Shown: positions 9,118-19,089, counted from the first letter of the stretch. The stretch is 64,000 nt of DNA from Polaribacter aquimarinus (GCF_003129485.1 NZ_QFFG01000002.1:496001-560000); one strand, 5' to 3'. Numbers and translations are program-made. The notes: generated by a model not told the origin, from the sequence alone.

Positions 9118-10515
9118 ATGAGAATTTCCCCCAAGAAATTTTTCTTTTTCTTTTTGGTTTTAACAACCATTAATCACTTTTCTCAGGAAGAGAAAACTTA
9201 TAAAGATGCTTCTTTAAAAACTTTTATAGACTCACTAACAGTACTTTCAGAAACAACCCCCAAACTATTCTTACATAAAATTGATTCCCTTAAAAATCAT
9301 GTTTCTAAAGATGATATGCCTTTGTTTTTAATAGAGTCTAATTTTATTAAAGCGACAGCATATAGAAACTTACGTAATTTTGAGAAAGTAATGTTTCATT
9401 TTGAGAAAGTAAAAGAACTTGCTCGAAAGCATAAATTAAGACAGTATATAGGTGAAGTTTATAGAGAATTAGGTGATGAGTATATCGATAATGATATGTA
9501 TAAAAAAGCAATAGAAAACTATGATAAAGCTATTGCAATTTATAAAGAATTTGGCAATGAAGCAGGAGTTATTGTTTGCACATATGAGGGTTTTATCGAA
9601 AATCTTCAGGGAAAATACCAAATATCTACAAAAAAGTTAAAATCCAAATTATCTATTTTTAAAAAAGCGCAACAAGGTGTGTATATGGATGCTTTGAGTA
9701 CAATAGCAGAAAATTATATGCATTTAGGGAAACTAGATAGTTCTTATTACTATGTAAATAAACTTCCTTTACATATTCCAGATCCAAATAACTACAATTA
9801 TGAAGCTCATAAAAATTATATTGCAACTAGGTATTTTATTAGTAAAAAAAATGTAGATAGTGCTAACTATTACAATGCTCTTATTGATGATTTCAGATTT
9901 GAGTTTGACCATCATAGAAGGTATTTTCTTAATAAAATAGATATTGCCAAATTAACAAACGATATCACTACTCAAGTTGCTTATACAGATTCTTTAGCAA
10001 GAAACTCTAAAAAAGAAAACGACGAATTAAGAGCTCAGAATGTTAACGATACAGAGAGTCTTATTGAGTATGAAGCAAGAGTTGAGAAAGAAAAAAGTAA
10101 GTTTACTATTAGCATTTATTCTAGTATAGCCTTAATTGTTTTTTTGGTTGGATTGCTAATTTTTTTAATAAAGAAATTCTTAAGACATCGAACAAAACAA
10201 GATGAAGTAATTGCTGTAATGCAATCAGAATTGTTAAAATCGTTACAAGAATTAGATCATATTAAGCTCGAAAAAGAAGAAAAAAACATAGACGAAATAG
10301 CGAAAAAAATAAATCAATTGTCAAAAAAATATAATCTAACTGAAAGAGAAATAGATGTTTTATTACAAATTACAAAAGGTCTAAATAATAAAGAAATAGC
10401 AGAAGAGTTGTTTGTTTCTGTGAACACTATAAAATATCATACAAGAAATTTGTATGAAAAATTAGATATCAAAAAAAGAACCGAAATAGCTTCGAAATTA
10501 ATGTACGAAAGCTAG
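9118..10515 (+). CDS. TPR-containing membrane-bound LuxR-family regulator
   Basis: A 465-residue protein with a signal peptide or first membrane segment (about residues 8-22). A tetratricopeptide region follows (e.g. 'YIDNDMYKKAIENYDKAIAI'), then one membrane helix at about 338-358 ('SSIALIVFLVGLLIFLIKKF'), a short coiled coil, and a C-terminal LuxR/GerE HTH ('NLTEREIDVLLQITKGLNNK' continuing to 'VSVNTIKYHTRNLYEKL'). This architecture is common in Flavobacteriia: an extracytoplasmic TPR sensor region coupled across the inner membrane to a DNA-binding domain. It lies upstream of a small membrane protein and the giant T9SS cargo gene, which are plausible but unproven targets. Confidence 0.88.
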   Translation: MRISPKKFFFFFLVLTTINHFSQEEKTYKDASLKTFIDSLTVLSETTPKLFLHKIDSLKNHVSKDDMPLFLIESNFIKATAYRNLRNFEKVMFHFEKVKELARKHKLRQYIGEVYRELGDEYIDNDMYKKAIENYDKAIAIYKEFGNEAGVIVCTYEGFIENLQGKYQISTKKLKSKLSIFKKAQQGVYMDALSTIAENYMHLGKLDSSYYYVNKLPLHIPDPNNYNYEAHKNYIATRYFISKKNVDSANYYNALIDDFRFEFDHHRRYFLNKIDIAKLTNDITTQVAYTDSLARNSKKENDELRAQNVNDTESLIEYEARVEKEKSKFTISIYSSIALIVFLVGLLIFLIKKFLRHRTKQDEVIAVMQSELLKSLQELDHIKLEKEEKNIDEIAKKINQLSKKYNLTEREIDVLLQITKGLNNKEIAEELFVSVNTIKYHTRNLYEKLDIKKRTEIASKLMYES

Positions 10516-10601
10516 AAAACAGTTGTAAAACAGCAAAACTACCCATAAGGGTGGGAATTTTTTTAATGCCTATTCTTAGTATTGCATTGTCGTAAAAAAT
10601 A

Positions 10602-10868
10602 ATGATGTACAGAAAAATAAGAATACAATCTTTAAAAAAAACATTGTTAGAGAACAATGAAAATATCCAAAGAATTACACAAAGAATCATTGTGTATAGT
10701 GTTCTAATTACACTTATTTTATTTGGTGTTTCATATTATATAGCCCCTAAAAAATTTATCATTTTGTTTATACCAGGTGTTATCTATTTGGTTAAAGAAA
10801 TATACAAAATCAAATATTATTGGTTAACAAATAAAAAAATAAATCAGAAAATTAAAGAGATTCAATGA
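10602..10868 (+). CDS. Small membrane protein, unknown
   Basis: An 88-residue frame starting at tandem ATGs. It has a basic N-terminus and one long or two short hydrophobic segments at about residues 28-65 ('IIVYSVLITLILFGVSYYIA', 'FIILFIPGVIYLV'), then a Lys-rich cytoplasmic tail. I do not recognise a family. It sits between the TPR-LuxR regulator and the T9SS giant protein on the same strand, which makes it likely to be a real gene. The hydrophobic pattern with flanking lysines fits a genuine inner-membrane protein. Confidence 0.55.
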   Translation: MMYRKIRIQSLKKTLLENNENIQRITQRIIVYSVLITLILFGVSYYIAPKKFIILFIPGVIYLVKEIYKIKYYWLTNKKINQKIKEIQ

Positions 10869-11009
10869 AGAATATGTATTTCTATAGTTTCAATAAATAC
10901 AAGGAAAATAAAAGTTTACAAAAAGATTTTTATTCTTTAAATTCAAAAAAAGGCATTTAGAATTTTTTAAATTAATAAGTGTTAATCAACAATATAAACT
11001 CAAGAAGTT

Positions 11010-14000
11010 ATGAAACTCAAAAATTTACTTTTACTAAGCTTTATAATGCTAAGCATATCAATAAAAGCACAAACTATTGGTCAAGATGTTTATTCCGTTG
11101 CAAGTGGCACTTTGGGGATCTCAGATTTTAAAGTAGATAAAAATGATCAAGTTTATTTTGTATATTCAGCGGGTATTGGGTCTTATGCAATTGCAAAACA
11201 CAATAGATATACAGTAACCCAAATAAGTACTCAAGGACTACCATCTATCCCGCATGAACAAGGAAAAATCTCTTTAGACATTGATAGTAATGATAATTTA
11301 TTTATAGCAATTCCAACTTCAGTTAATGAGATCTCTGTTTATAAAAAAGGATTGATATGGGAATTAATTACCAAAGTAACATCTTCAAGCACCAATACTT
11401 TAAGAACTTTAAAACTAGTAGTAAATAATGCCAATGAATTATACCTTGCCTATTTTAAAGAAGGTAATTCTATTTCTGACATTGTAAAAATAGATACAGT
11501 CAACAATACTTATCAAACAATTGGCAACAGCAATCTAACTCATCCTAATAATTTTAATGCTTCATTTAAATTTGATGGAAATAACACACCATATTTATCT
11601 TATGTCGAAAACGGTCCCTTTGGTGTTACCAAAGTGCTTCGTTTTAATGGTACTTCTTGGGTAGAATTATCAGGGCTAGCAGGGTTTGGAAACAATGCAG
11701 TTATTTCATTTAACTCCTCAAATAATCCGATTATTTGTTTTGATCCTATTAGCAGTTTGTCTGTAAATGTATACACAAGTTCTTGGAGCTCTGTGGGTTC
11801 TATTTCTGGAAATACAGATGATTATAATGGATTAAAGATTGCTGTTGACAATAGTGATCATATTTATGTTGCATATTCTGATAAAGATAATTCAAAAAAA
11901 ATACGTGTTAAAAAATACAATGGTAGCTCTTGGAGCATTGTAGGGAATGGCTTTTTTTCTAGCGGGAGTGCAATAATACGCCATTTATTTATTTCCAGTT
12001 CTAATGATGTGTATATTGCTTTTGATGAAGGAACAAACTCTAAGATTAGAAGGTTTAAGCAAAGTCCAAATGTATCTAATAGTTCTGCTACTAACATAAC
12101 GCTATCAGCGTCTACTTTACCTGCAAGTATTTCTGAACCTAATGGAGCAACAACTACAGCAAGAGGTTTTGTTTTTAGTAGCTCAAATCAATTTCCTATA
12201 ATTGGAGGAACAAATGTAACCCAAGTAGCAAGTGGCTCTGGTTCTGGTTCATTTTCTGAGACCATTACTGGTTTAAGTGAAAATACTACGTATTATTACA
12301 GAGCTTATGGTACAAATGTAGAAGGTACAGATTATGGTCAAGTATTAAGTTTTTCTACTTTGTCTTCAACACCTGTAATTGATAATATAGCACCATTAGT
12401 TTTAAATTCAAGCGCTACTTTAGGCGGAAATATAACAAATCAAGGTGCCGCTGTTGTTACTCAAAGAGGGATTGTATATTCTGCAACAAATACAAATCCT
12501 GAAATTGGCGGAACTAATGTAACTCAAAAAACAAGTGGAAGTGGAACAGGAATTTTTTCTGAAAGAATTACAGGTTTAACAGAAAACACACTCTATTATT
12601 ACAAGGCTTATGCTACCAATTCAAATGGAACAACCTATACTCCTATAAAAACATTTACCACAAAAAACAATGCTTTACATTTTGATGGAACAGACGATTC
12701 TTTTTTTGTAAATTATAATAATGTATTCGATGTTACGAATGAATTCTCTATTGATTTTTGGGTAAATCCCGCAACCAGTGCAACAACATTAAATTTTTTT
12801 AGAAAAGGAGAAGCCATAAAGTGCTTTATTTATTCAACAAACAAACTTTTTTTTAGTATAAGAACAGTAAACTCTTCATATGCTAGTGTAACAACATCAG
12901 AATCTTTATCTAGAAATGTTTGGTCTCATGTGGCTTTTGTTAAAGAAAACAGTTCATTAAATGTATATATCAATGGAGTAAAAGCGACAGTTTCTACTAG
13001 TGGCTCTGTAGCAAATGTTATAAATGACCAATCAAATTTTGAAATTGGAGACATACAAAATCCTTTTTCTGGAGCAATAGATGAATTTAGGTTTTGGAAT
13101 AAAGCCCTTTCTGTAAACGAGATTAACTTTTTTAAAGATGGAAAAGTTAATCCAACCACAAGTGGTTTATTACTCTATTTTCCTTTTGACCAAGGTGTGG
13201 CTAATGGCAATAATACAAGCATAACTTCTCTTATTGATGTAAGTAGCAATCAACTTACAGGGAATCTTGTAAACTTTGCAAAAACGGGTACTTCTTCTAA
13301 TTTTATTAATGGTAATTCAGGTAGTTTTTCTAATAGTAATTTAAGAACAATATTTAATGCTACTTCAAATAATAATTGGAGTATTGCTAATAATTGGAGC
13401 TCTTCTAGCTTACCCAATATTGATGAGGATATTTTTGTTCCATCAAATATTACCTTAAATATAGATGTTGATGATGCTTCCATAAATGGCTTAAATTTAA
13501 GCGGGACTTTAAATATAAATTCGGGAAAAGCATTAACTACTCAAGATAACTTTATAACAACAGGAACAGCCACAATAACATCTACAGGTAATGATAGTGG
13601 AAGTTTATTAGTTAAAGGAACATCAACAGGAAATGTAACTTATGAAAGAGGTGGTTTGTTAGCTAACAATTGGCATATTATAACAGCACCTGTTTCTGGA
13701 CAAAGCATAAAAGCTTTTGTAGAAAACACAAACAATAATATTAGAGTTAATACATCTGTAACCCCAAATAGATATGCTGTAGGTTATTATGATGATTCTA
13801 AAGCATCAGGATCAAAATGGGTGTATTATACAGCCACAGATTTAACAGATGATTCTATAAAATTTGAAAAAGGAAGCAGTTATGCTATTTCAAGAGCTTC
13901 AGATGGTTCCGTTTCATTTACAGGGACTCTAGAGGTAAATACCATTGATAAAACGGTAACAGGAAGCCAATGGAATGCAATTGGAAATTCGTTTACAACA

Positions 14001-14951
14001 TTTTACCCTGTAAACAAAAACAGTAATAATAACTTTTTAGCAGATAATACCGCTAAATTAGAAACACCTGCAATTTATATTTGGGATAAAACCCAACAAA
14101 AATACGTTGCAGTTACCAATTTGGTAAGTTCAACAGAGCAATTTATACCTCCAGGGCAAGGGTTTTTTATAAAGCCTAATGCCAATACAACATTGCAGTT
14201 TGACAATAATAAAAGAAGTATTCAACCTTCCTCAGGAACACATATTTTTAATAAATCTCAAAGCAGTACTCCTTTTGTAAAACTTTTTATTGATAATGGA
14301 ACCGTGAAAGTTAATACAGATGTAATTTATTCATCAACAGCAACAACAGGTTTTGATGCCAATGAAGATATTGAAAACTTTAGCAATTCTGAGTTTGATA
14401 TCAATTCACACTTGGTGGCAAATAGTAATGGTAAGAATTATACAATACAATCATTGCCAAACACTAATATAGATAACTATGTAATTCCAATAAGTATTGA
14501 TGCTAAGGCAAATAACCAAATTGTTTTTTCTGCCTCTTTAACAAATTTAGAAGAGAATTACAATGTATATCTAGAAGATAGAGAAGCAAAAAAAATTACA
14601 AATTTAAAGGATGAAAACAGCAACTATACAATAACTCCTTTAAATCATTTAAGTGGTATTGGAAGGTTTTATTTGCACACAACTCAAAATGTTTTAAGAA
14701 TAGGAGATAATGTTATCTCAGATCCTTTAGAAATTTTTGTATCAAGTAGTAATGTAATGCATGTTAATGGGTTAAAACATGAAGAAACAAAATTAAAGAT
14801 GTATAATATAATTGGAGGTAAGATTTTAACGTTAAATTATAATGGAATAAAAACAGGAATAAAAAACGTAAACCACTTAAAAACAGGCTTATATGTTATT
14901 TCTTTAAGAACACCAACAAGAACTCTTAATAAGAAAATTTTCATTGAGTAA
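11010..14951 (+). CDS. Giant T9SS cargo protein with FN3-like repeats and a LamG-like domain
   Basis: A 1313-residue secreted protein with signal peptide 'MKLKNLLLLSFIMLSISIKA'. Residues ~22-350 are beta-rich with repeated 'NGSSW' or 'NGTSW' segments, probably a beta-propeller. Residues ~350-550 hold two FN3-like repeats, each ending in a 'GLSENTTYYYRAYGTN'-type strand. Residues ~553-720 form a LamG/concanavalin-like domain ('ALHFDGTDDSFFV', 'VWSHVAFVKENSSLNVYING', 'GAIDEFRFWNKAL'). After a beta-rich region, the last ~75 residues are a type A T9SS C-terminal sorting domain ('LKMYNIIGGKILTL', 'LKTGLYVISLRT'). It should be surface-anchored or released; a role in adhesion or polysaccharide binding is inference. 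Confidence 0.85.
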   Translation: MKLKNLLLLSFIMLSISIKAQTIGQDVYSVASGTLGISDFKVDKNDQVYFVYSAGIGSYAIAKHNRYTVTQISTQGLPSIPHEQGKISLDIDSNDNLFIAIPTSVNEISVYKKGLIWELITKVTSSSTNTLRTLKLVVNNANELYLAYFKEGNSISDIVKIDTVNNTYQTIGNSNLTHPNNFNASFKFDGNNTPYLSYVENGPFGVTKVLRFNGTSWVELSGLAGFGNNAVISFNSSNNPIICFDPISSLSVNVYTSSWSSVGSISGNTDDYNGLKIAVDNSDHIYVAYSDKDNSKKIRVKKYNGSSWSIVGNGFFSSGSAIIRHLFISSSNDVYIAFDEGTNSKIRRFKQSPNVSNSSATNITLSASTLPASISEPNGATTTARGFVFSSSNQFPIIGGTNVTQVASGSGSGSFSETITGLSENTTYYYRAYGTNVEGTDYGQVLSFSTLSSTPVIDNIAPLVLNSSATLGGNITNQGAAVVTQRGIVYSATNTNPEIGGTNVTQKTSGSGTGIFSERITGLTENTLYYYKAYATNSNGTTYTPIKTFTTKNNALHFDGTDDSFFVNYNNVFDVTNEFSIDFWVNPATSATTLNFFRKGEAIKCFIYSTNKLFFSIRTVNSSYASVTTSESLSRNVWSHVAFVKENSSLNVYINGVKATVSTSGSVANVINDQSNFEIGDIQNPFSGAIDEFRFWNKALSVNEINFFKDGKVNPTTSGLLLYFPFDQGVANGNNTSITSLIDVSSNQLTGNLVNFAKTGTSSNFINGNSGSFSNSNLRTIFNATSNNNWSIANNWSSSSLPNIDEDIFVPSNITLNIDVDDASINGLNLSGTLNINSGKALTTQDNFITTGTATITSTGNDSGSLLVKGTSTGNVTYERGGLLANNWHIITAPVSGQSIKAFVENTNNNIRVNTSVTPNRYAVGYYDDSKASGSKWVYYTATDLTDDSIKFEKGSSYAISRASDGSVSFTGTLEVNTIDKTVTGSQWNAIGNSFTTFYPVNKNSNNNFLADNTAKLETPAIYIWDKTQQKYVAVTNLVSSTEQFIPPGQGFFIKPNANTTLQFDNNKRSIQPSSGTHIFNKSQSSTPFVKLFIDNGTVKVNTDVIYSSTATTGFDANEDIENFSNSEFDINSHLVANSNGKNYTIQSLPNTNIDNYVIPISIDAKANNQIVFSASLTNLEENYNVYLEDREAKKITNLKDENSNYTITPLNHLSGIGRFYLHTTQNVLRIGDNVISDPLEIFVSSSNVMHVNGLKHEETKLKMYNIIGGKILTLNYNGIKTGIKNVNHLKTGLYVISLRTPTRTLNKKIFIE

Positions 14952-15069
14952 TTTATTGTAAATTTTAAATTGTAGCCACAAGATTTTTATCAAAAAAAGT
15001 GTTCAAAATTTTATTAAGAAACTTCATTTTTATAATTATTCTAAATAACTGTAAAACAATTTAAAAATT

Positions 15070-15100
15070 TTGTTTGTAGAAGCTTTTAGCCGTAAATTTG
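15070..15100 (+). promoter_or_regulatory. Flavobacterial-type promoter of sdhCAB
   Basis: TTG at 15070-15072, a 20 bp spacer, then TAAATTTG at 15093-15100. This matches the flavobacterial consensus (TTG, 17-23 bp, TAnnTTTG). It implies transcription starting near 15107, which excludes the upstream TTG at 15098 as a start codon and supports the ATG at 15125 for sdhC. Confidence 0.65.
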
Positions 15101-15124
15101 TTAGAAATTTTAACTAATTATACA

Positions 15125-15799
15125 ATGAGCGGATTTTTCAAATCTTCGATTGGAAGAAAAGTAGCCATGGCGCTTTCTGCCTTCTTCCTGATGTTCTTTT
15201 TACTTCAGCATTTTGCTATCAATATTTTATCAGTCTTTAGTCCAGATACATTTAATGAGGTTTCTCATTTTATGGGAACCAACCCTTTAGTACAATTTGC
15301 TTTACAACCTGTTTTAATATTTGCGGTTGTCTATCATTTTGTTATGGGTTTTGTTTTAGAACTAAAAAACAGAAAAGCAAATGGTGTCGGTTATGCCAAA
15401 GACAATGGTGCAGCAAATTCTACTTGGTTTAGTAGAAATATGATATGGACCGGATTAACTATTTTGGCCTTTATTGTACTTCACTTTATCGATTTTTGGT
15501 TTCCTGAGATTAACACAAAATTTATTCAAGGAGATTGGACTGGAACTTTAGAAGGTATAGATGGTTTGCGTTATCATGAAGAATTAGTGCATAAATTTGT
15601 AAGCCCTATAAGAGTTGGCGCTTATGTTATAGCTTTTATTTTCTTAGGGCTGCATTTAGCACACGGTTTTACATCTGCTTTTCAATCTGTTGGAGCAGCT
15701 TCTTTAAGAAAGAAATTAGAAAAAGTAGGAATTGCATATTCTATAATTGTGCCTTTAGGATTTATTTTCATAGCACTTTATCATCACTTTAACCATTAA
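15125..15799 (+). CDS. sdhC: Succinate dehydrogenase cytochrome b subunit
   Basis: A 224-residue membrane anchor of complex II (b558 type). About five hydrophobic helices are visible, with His residues in helices as expected for diheme binding ('LLQHFAINI', 'VVYHFVMGF', 'IVLHFIDFW', 'LGLHLAHGF'). The frame opens at 15098, but that codon lies in the promoter; the ATG at 15125 gives the conserved start 'MSGFFKSSIGRKVAMA'. It is the first gene of sdhCAB, 12 bp before sdhA, with a good TTG/TAAATTTG promoter upstream. It anchors the catalytic subunits to the inner membrane and passes electrons to menaquinone. Confidence 0.95.
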   Translation: MSGFFKSSIGRKVAMALSAFFLMFFLLQHFAINILSVFSPDTFNEVSHFMGTNPLVQFALQPVLIFAVVYHFVMGFVLELKNRKANGVGYAKDNGAANSTWFSRNMIWTGLTILAFIVLHFIDFWFPEINTKFIQGDWTGTLEGIDGLRYHEELVHKFVSPIRVGAYVIAFIFLGLHLAHGFTSAFQSVGAASLRKKLEKVGIAYSIIVPLGFIFIALYHHFNH

Positions 15800-15811
15800 T
15801 CTTATTACAAT

Positions 15812-17824
15812 ATGGCTTTAGATTCAAAAGTACCAAAAGGTCCACTAAAAGATAAATGGACAACTTATAAAGACAAAATTAACCTGGTAAACCCAGCTAA
15901 CAAACGTCATATCGATGTTATCGTAGTTGGTACAGGATTAGCAGGTGGTTCTGCAGCAGCAACGTTAGCAGAACTAGGGTATAACGTAAAAGCATTTGCG
16001 TACCAAGATTCTCCACGTAGAGCGCACTCAATTGCAGCTCAAGGAGGTATTAATGCCGCAAAAAACTATCAAGGAGATGGAGACTCAACTTACAGGTTAT
16101 TTTATGATACTGTAAAAGGTGGAGATTATCGTTCTCGTGAGGCAAACGTGTATCGTTTGGCAGAAGTATCGGCCAATATTATTGATCAATGTGTGGCACA
16201 AGGTGTTCCTTTTGCTCGTGATTATGGTGGTTTGCTAGATAACCGTTCTTTTGGTGGGGTGTTAGTTTCAAGAACGTTTTACGCCAAAGGACAAACTGGT
16301 CAGCAATTATTATTAGGCGCATATTCTGCAATGAACAGACAAATTGCTCGTGGTAAAATAGAAATGTTTAACAGACACGAAATGTTAGATGTGGTTATTG
16401 TTGATGGAAAAGCAAGAGGAATTATTGCAAGAAACCTTGTGACTGGAGAAATAGAGCGTCATTCTGCACATGCAGTGGTTGTAGGTTCTGGAGGATATGG
16501 AAATGTATATTTCTTATCTACCAATGCAATGGGTTCTAATGTAACTGCCGCTTGGAAAATCCACAAAAAAGGAGCCTATTTTGCAAACCCTTGTTATACA
16601 CAAATTCATCCTACTTGTATTCCACGTTCTGGAGATTATCAATCTAAATTAACATTGATGTCAGAATCGTTGCGTAATGATGGACGTATTTGGGTTCCTA
16701 AGAACATGGATGACGTAATTGCCATTAGAGAAGGAAAGAAAAAACCTACAGATTTATCAGAAGACGAAAGAGATTATTATTTAGAAAGACGTTATCCTGC
16801 ATTTGGTAACTTAGTGCCTCGTGATGTAGCTTCTAGAGCAGCTAAAGAACGTTGCGATGCGGGTTATGGCGTAAATGCAACTGGAGAAGCGGTTTATTTA
16901 GACTTTGCTGATGCGATTACCAGATACGGTACAGAGCAAGCTAAAATCCAGAACATTAATAATCCTTCTGCGGCTAAAATCTATGAATTAGGTCAAAAAA
17001 TTGTTGAAGCAAAGTATGGGAATTTATTCCAGATGTACGAGAAAATTGTAGATCAAAATCCATATGAAACACCAATGATGATTTATCCAGCAGTACATTA
17101 TACAATGGGTGGCGTTTGGGTAGATTATAATTTGATGACAACTGTCCCAGGGTTGTACTGTATTGGAGAAGCTAACTTCTCCGATCACGGAGCAAACAGA
17201 TTAGGAGCATCAGCATTAATGCAAGGTTTAGCAGACGGATATTTTGTACTACCTTACACCATTGGAGACTATTTAGCTGATGATATTAGAACAGGGAAAA
17301 TTCCAACGGATACGCCAGAATTTGATGAGGCTGAAAAATCTGTAAAAGATAGTATAGATTTCTTTATCAATAACAAAGGAACAAATTCTGTAGATTATTA
17401 CCATAAAAAATTAGGTAAAATTATGTGGGATAAATGTGGAATGTCTCGAAATGAAGCAGGTTTAAAAGAAGCTATCGAAGAAATTTCTGCTTTACGTAAA
17501 GATTTTTGGAAAAACGTTTCTGTACCAGGAGGATCTAATGAATACAACGAAGAATTAGCGAAAGCTGGAAGAGTAGCAGATTTCTTAGAATTAGGAGAAT
17601 TGTTTGCTAAAGATGCATTAGTTAGAGAAGAATCTTGTGGAGGACACTTTAGAGAAGAATCTGCAGAAGAATCAGGGCCACAAAAAGGAGAAGCAAAACG
17701 TGATGATAAAAACTTTGCATTTGTTTCTGCTTGGGAATATAAAGGAGAGCCTAAAGATGCAGTGTTACACAAAGAGCAACTAGAATTTAAAGATATAGAA
17801 CTAAAACAACGTTCATACAAATAA
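15812..17824 (+). CDS. sdhA: Succinate dehydrogenase/fumarate reductase flavoprotein subunit
   Basis: A 670-residue FAD-binding subunit of complex II. The Rossmann motif is '[17 protein letters not shown]' (about residues 41-57). The covalent FAD region is '[16 protein letters not shown]'. Substrate-site motifs include '[16 protein letters not shown]', '[15 protein letters not shown]' and '[13 protein letters not shown]'. Near the end of the FAD domain is '[20 protein letters not shown]'. It oxidises succinate to fumarate in the TCA cycle on the cytoplasmic face of the inner membrane. Length matches Bacteroidota SdhA of the long, Wolinella-like type. It is followed by sdhB after 8 bp. Confidence 0.97.
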   Translation: MALDSKVPKGPLKDKWTTYKDKINLVNPANKRHIDVIVVGTGLAGGSAAATLAELGYNVKAFAYQDSPRRAHSIAAQGGINAAKNYQGDGDSTYRLFYDTVKGGDYRSREANVYRLAEVSANIIDQCVAQGVPFARDYGGLLDNRSFGGVLVSRTFYAKGQTGQQLLLGAYSAMNRQIARGKIEMFNRHEMLDVVIVDGKARGIIARNLVTGEIERHSAHAVVVGSGGYGNVYFLSTNAMGSNVTAAWKIHKKGAYFANPCYTQIHPTCIPRSGDYQSKLTLMSESLRNDGRIWVPKNMDDVIAIREGKKKPTDLSEDERDYYLERRYPAFGNLVPRDVASRAAKERCDAGYGVNATGEAVYLDFADAITRYGTEQAKIQNINNPSAAKIYELGQKIVEAKYGNLFQMYEKIVDQNPYETPMMIYPAVHYTMGGVWVDYNLMTTVPGLYCIGEANFSDHGANRLGASALMQGLADGYFVLPYTIGDYLADDIRTGKIPTDTPEFDEAEKSVKDSIDFFINNKGTNSVDYYHKKLGKIMWDKCGMSRNEAGLKEAIEEISALRKDFWKNVSVPGGSNEYNEELAKAGRVADFLELGELFAKDALVREESCGGHFREESAEESGPQKGEAKRDDKNFAFVSAWEYKGEPKDAVLHKEQLEFKDIELKQRSYK

Positions 17825-17832
17825 GAAAGATT

Positions 17833-18573
17833 ATGAATTTAACACTTAAAATTTGGAGACAAAAAGACTCAAGTTCAAAGGGTCAAATGGTAGATTATAA
17901 GGTGACTGAGATTTCAGAACATATGTCTTTCTTAGAAATGATAGATGTTTTAAATGAAGGTTTGGTTGCAAAAGGAGAAGAACCAGTTGCATTTGATCAT
18001 GACTGTAGAGAAGGTATTTGCGGTATGTGTTCTATGTATATTAATGGTGAAGCTCATGGACCAGATAGAGGTATTACAACTTGCCAATTGCATATGCGTA
18101 TGTTTAACGATGGAGACACAATTACTATAGAACCATTTAGAGCAGCTGCATTTCCTGTAATTAAAGATTTAATAGTAGACAGAACCGCTTTTGAAAGAAT
18201 TCAGCATGCAGGGGGTTATATTTCTGTAAATACTTCTGGTAACACACAAGATGCAAATGCCATTCCTATTGCTAAAGAAGCAGCAGATACTGCTATGGAT
18301 GCGGCAACTTGTATTGGTTGTGGTGCTTGTGTTGCTACATGTAAAAATTCATCGGCGATGTTATTTGTAGGAGCAAAAGTATCGCAATATGCATTATTGC
18401 CACAAGGACAAGTAGAAGCAGCAGATCGTGTTAAAAATATGGTGGCTCAAATGGATTTAGAAGGTTTTGGAAACTGTACTAATACTGGTGCTTGCGAAGT
18501 TGAATGTCCAAAAGGAATTTCTTTAGATAATATCGCAAGAATGAACAGAGAGTTAATGAAAGCATCTGTTTAA
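17833..18573 (+). CDS. sdhB: Succinate dehydrogenase iron-sulfur subunit
   Basis: A 246-residue iron-sulfur subunit of complex II that relays electrons from SdhA to the quinone site. The plant-type 2Fe-2S ligands are in '[15 protein letters not shown]' plus 'TTCQLH'. The 4Fe-4S site is '[11 protein letters not shown]' and the remaining cluster ligands lie in '[16 protein letters not shown]'. It is the last gene of sdhCAB and is followed by a strong hairpin terminator. Family and completeness are clear. Confidence 0.96.
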   Translation: MNLTLKIWRQKDSSSKGQMVDYKVTEISEHMSFLEMIDVLNEGLVAKGEEPVAFDHDCREGICGMCSMYINGEAHGPDRGITTCQLHMRMFNDGDTITIEPFRAAAFPVIKDLIVDRTAFERIQHAGGYISVNTSGNTQDANAIPIAKEAADTAMDAATCIGCGACVATCKNSSAMLFVGAKVSQYALLPQGQVEAADRVKNMVAQMDLEGFGNCTNTGACEVECPKGISLDNIARMNRELMKASV

Positions 18574-18639
18574 CTAAATAGTAACTGTTTTTTCGATTGA
18601 TTTACTGACCTTAAGAAGAAAATTGTATCGAGAAATTTC

Positions 18640-18686
18640 AATAACAAAAAACCCAAAACAGAAATTTGTTTTGGTTTTTTGTTATT
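18640..18686. terminator. Bidirectional terminator between sdhB and the XRE gene
   Basis: A 20 bp stem (18640-18660 with one bulged C, paired with 18667-18686) around a 6 nt loop. The arms are A-rich on the left and T-rich on the right, so both strands get a U-run. The right arm overlaps the stop codon of the minus-strand XRE gene. It serves both convergent genes. Confidence 0.8.
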
Positions 18687-18969
18687 TGATACCTTTAAAA
18701 AAATCTTCAGGAGAAATAGCAATTTTATTCAAAATAGTTAGCAAACGTTCTAAGTCTAATTTTGTTTGCCCTTTAATTACTTTAAAATAACCATTTTCAG
18801 TTAAACCTAAATGGACAGCTATTTCAAAACGACTCATATTAGCTGCTTTTCTTTTTTCTTCTAAAGTATCTAAAATCGTTTTATAAGTTTCTTGTATTCT
18901 TTCTCTTTCTCTTTCTCTTTCTCTTTCTCTTTCTCTTTCTCTTTCTCTTTCTCTTTCTCTTTCTCTCAT
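18682..18969 (-). CDS. XRE-family DNA-binding protein with N-terminal (Arg-Glu)11 microsatellite
   Basis: A 95-residue protein from the ATG at 18969. Residues 2-24 are eleven Arg-Glu pairs plus Arg, encoded by a hexanucleotide tandem repeat. After a short linker comes an XRE-like HTH ('MSRFEIAVHLGLTENGYFKV', then 'IKGQTKLDLERLLTILNKIA'), ending '...SPEDFFKGIK'. A longer frame runs to an ATG at 19041, but those 24 residues lie partly in the duplicated intergenic sequence and are unlikely to be translated. The repeat unit is six bases, so copy changes keep the frame and alter helix length rather than switching the gene off. It is divergent from the first exported-peptide gene and is a candidate regulator of that block. 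Confidence 0.75.
   Translation of the reverse strand: MRERERERERERERERERERERERIQETYKTILDTLEEKRKAANMSRFEIAVHLGLTENGYFKVIKGQTKLDLERLLTILNKIAISPEDFFKGIK
18900..18965 (-). repeat. (TTTCTC)11 microsatellite inside the XRE coding region
   Basis: Eleven perfect units of TTTCTC on the plus strand, read as alternating Arg and Glu codons in the minus-strand gene. Perfect hexamer tracts of this length are prone to slippage; here slippage would change the number of Arg-Glu pairs without a frameshift. Confidence 0.97.
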
Positions 18970-19021
18970 AATAGAATTTCTTTTTCGATGTAAAAATAAG
19001 AAAAAAATAAGTTTAAAAACC

Positions 19022-19089
19022 TTCCATTTTGGCATACCCAAAAACCGTGAGTTTATCCTATCACCATAAATGGGTATGCCATAATGGAA
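19022..19089. promoter_or_regulatory. Long inverted repeat, copy 1 (19 bp arms, 30 bp centre)
   Basis: Left arm TTCCATTTTGGCATACCCA (19022-19040) pairs with right arm TGGGTATGCCATAATGGAA (19071-19089) at 18 of 19 positions. It lies 53 bp upstream of the XRE start codon and about 390 bp upstream of the peptide gene, and is repeated exactly in copy 2. It could be an operator, a structured RNA or the scar of a small mobile repeat. Confidence 0.85.

Noticed and set aside
10541..10567. ACCCATAAGGGT followed by GGGAATTTTTTT after the LuxR gene, as terminator or operator
   Set aside because: Only four pairs form and the centre does not match; too weak to call either way.
15098..15124. Upstream TTG start of sdhC
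   Set aside because: The TTG lies inside the TAAATTTG promoter element; the ATG at 15125 gives the conserved N-terminus.
18970..19041. N-terminal extension of the XRE protein to an ATG at 19041
   Set aside because: The extra 24 codons lie largely in the duplicated non-coding module, which is also found at 21353-21789 without an XRE gene; the ATG at 18969 is sufficient.
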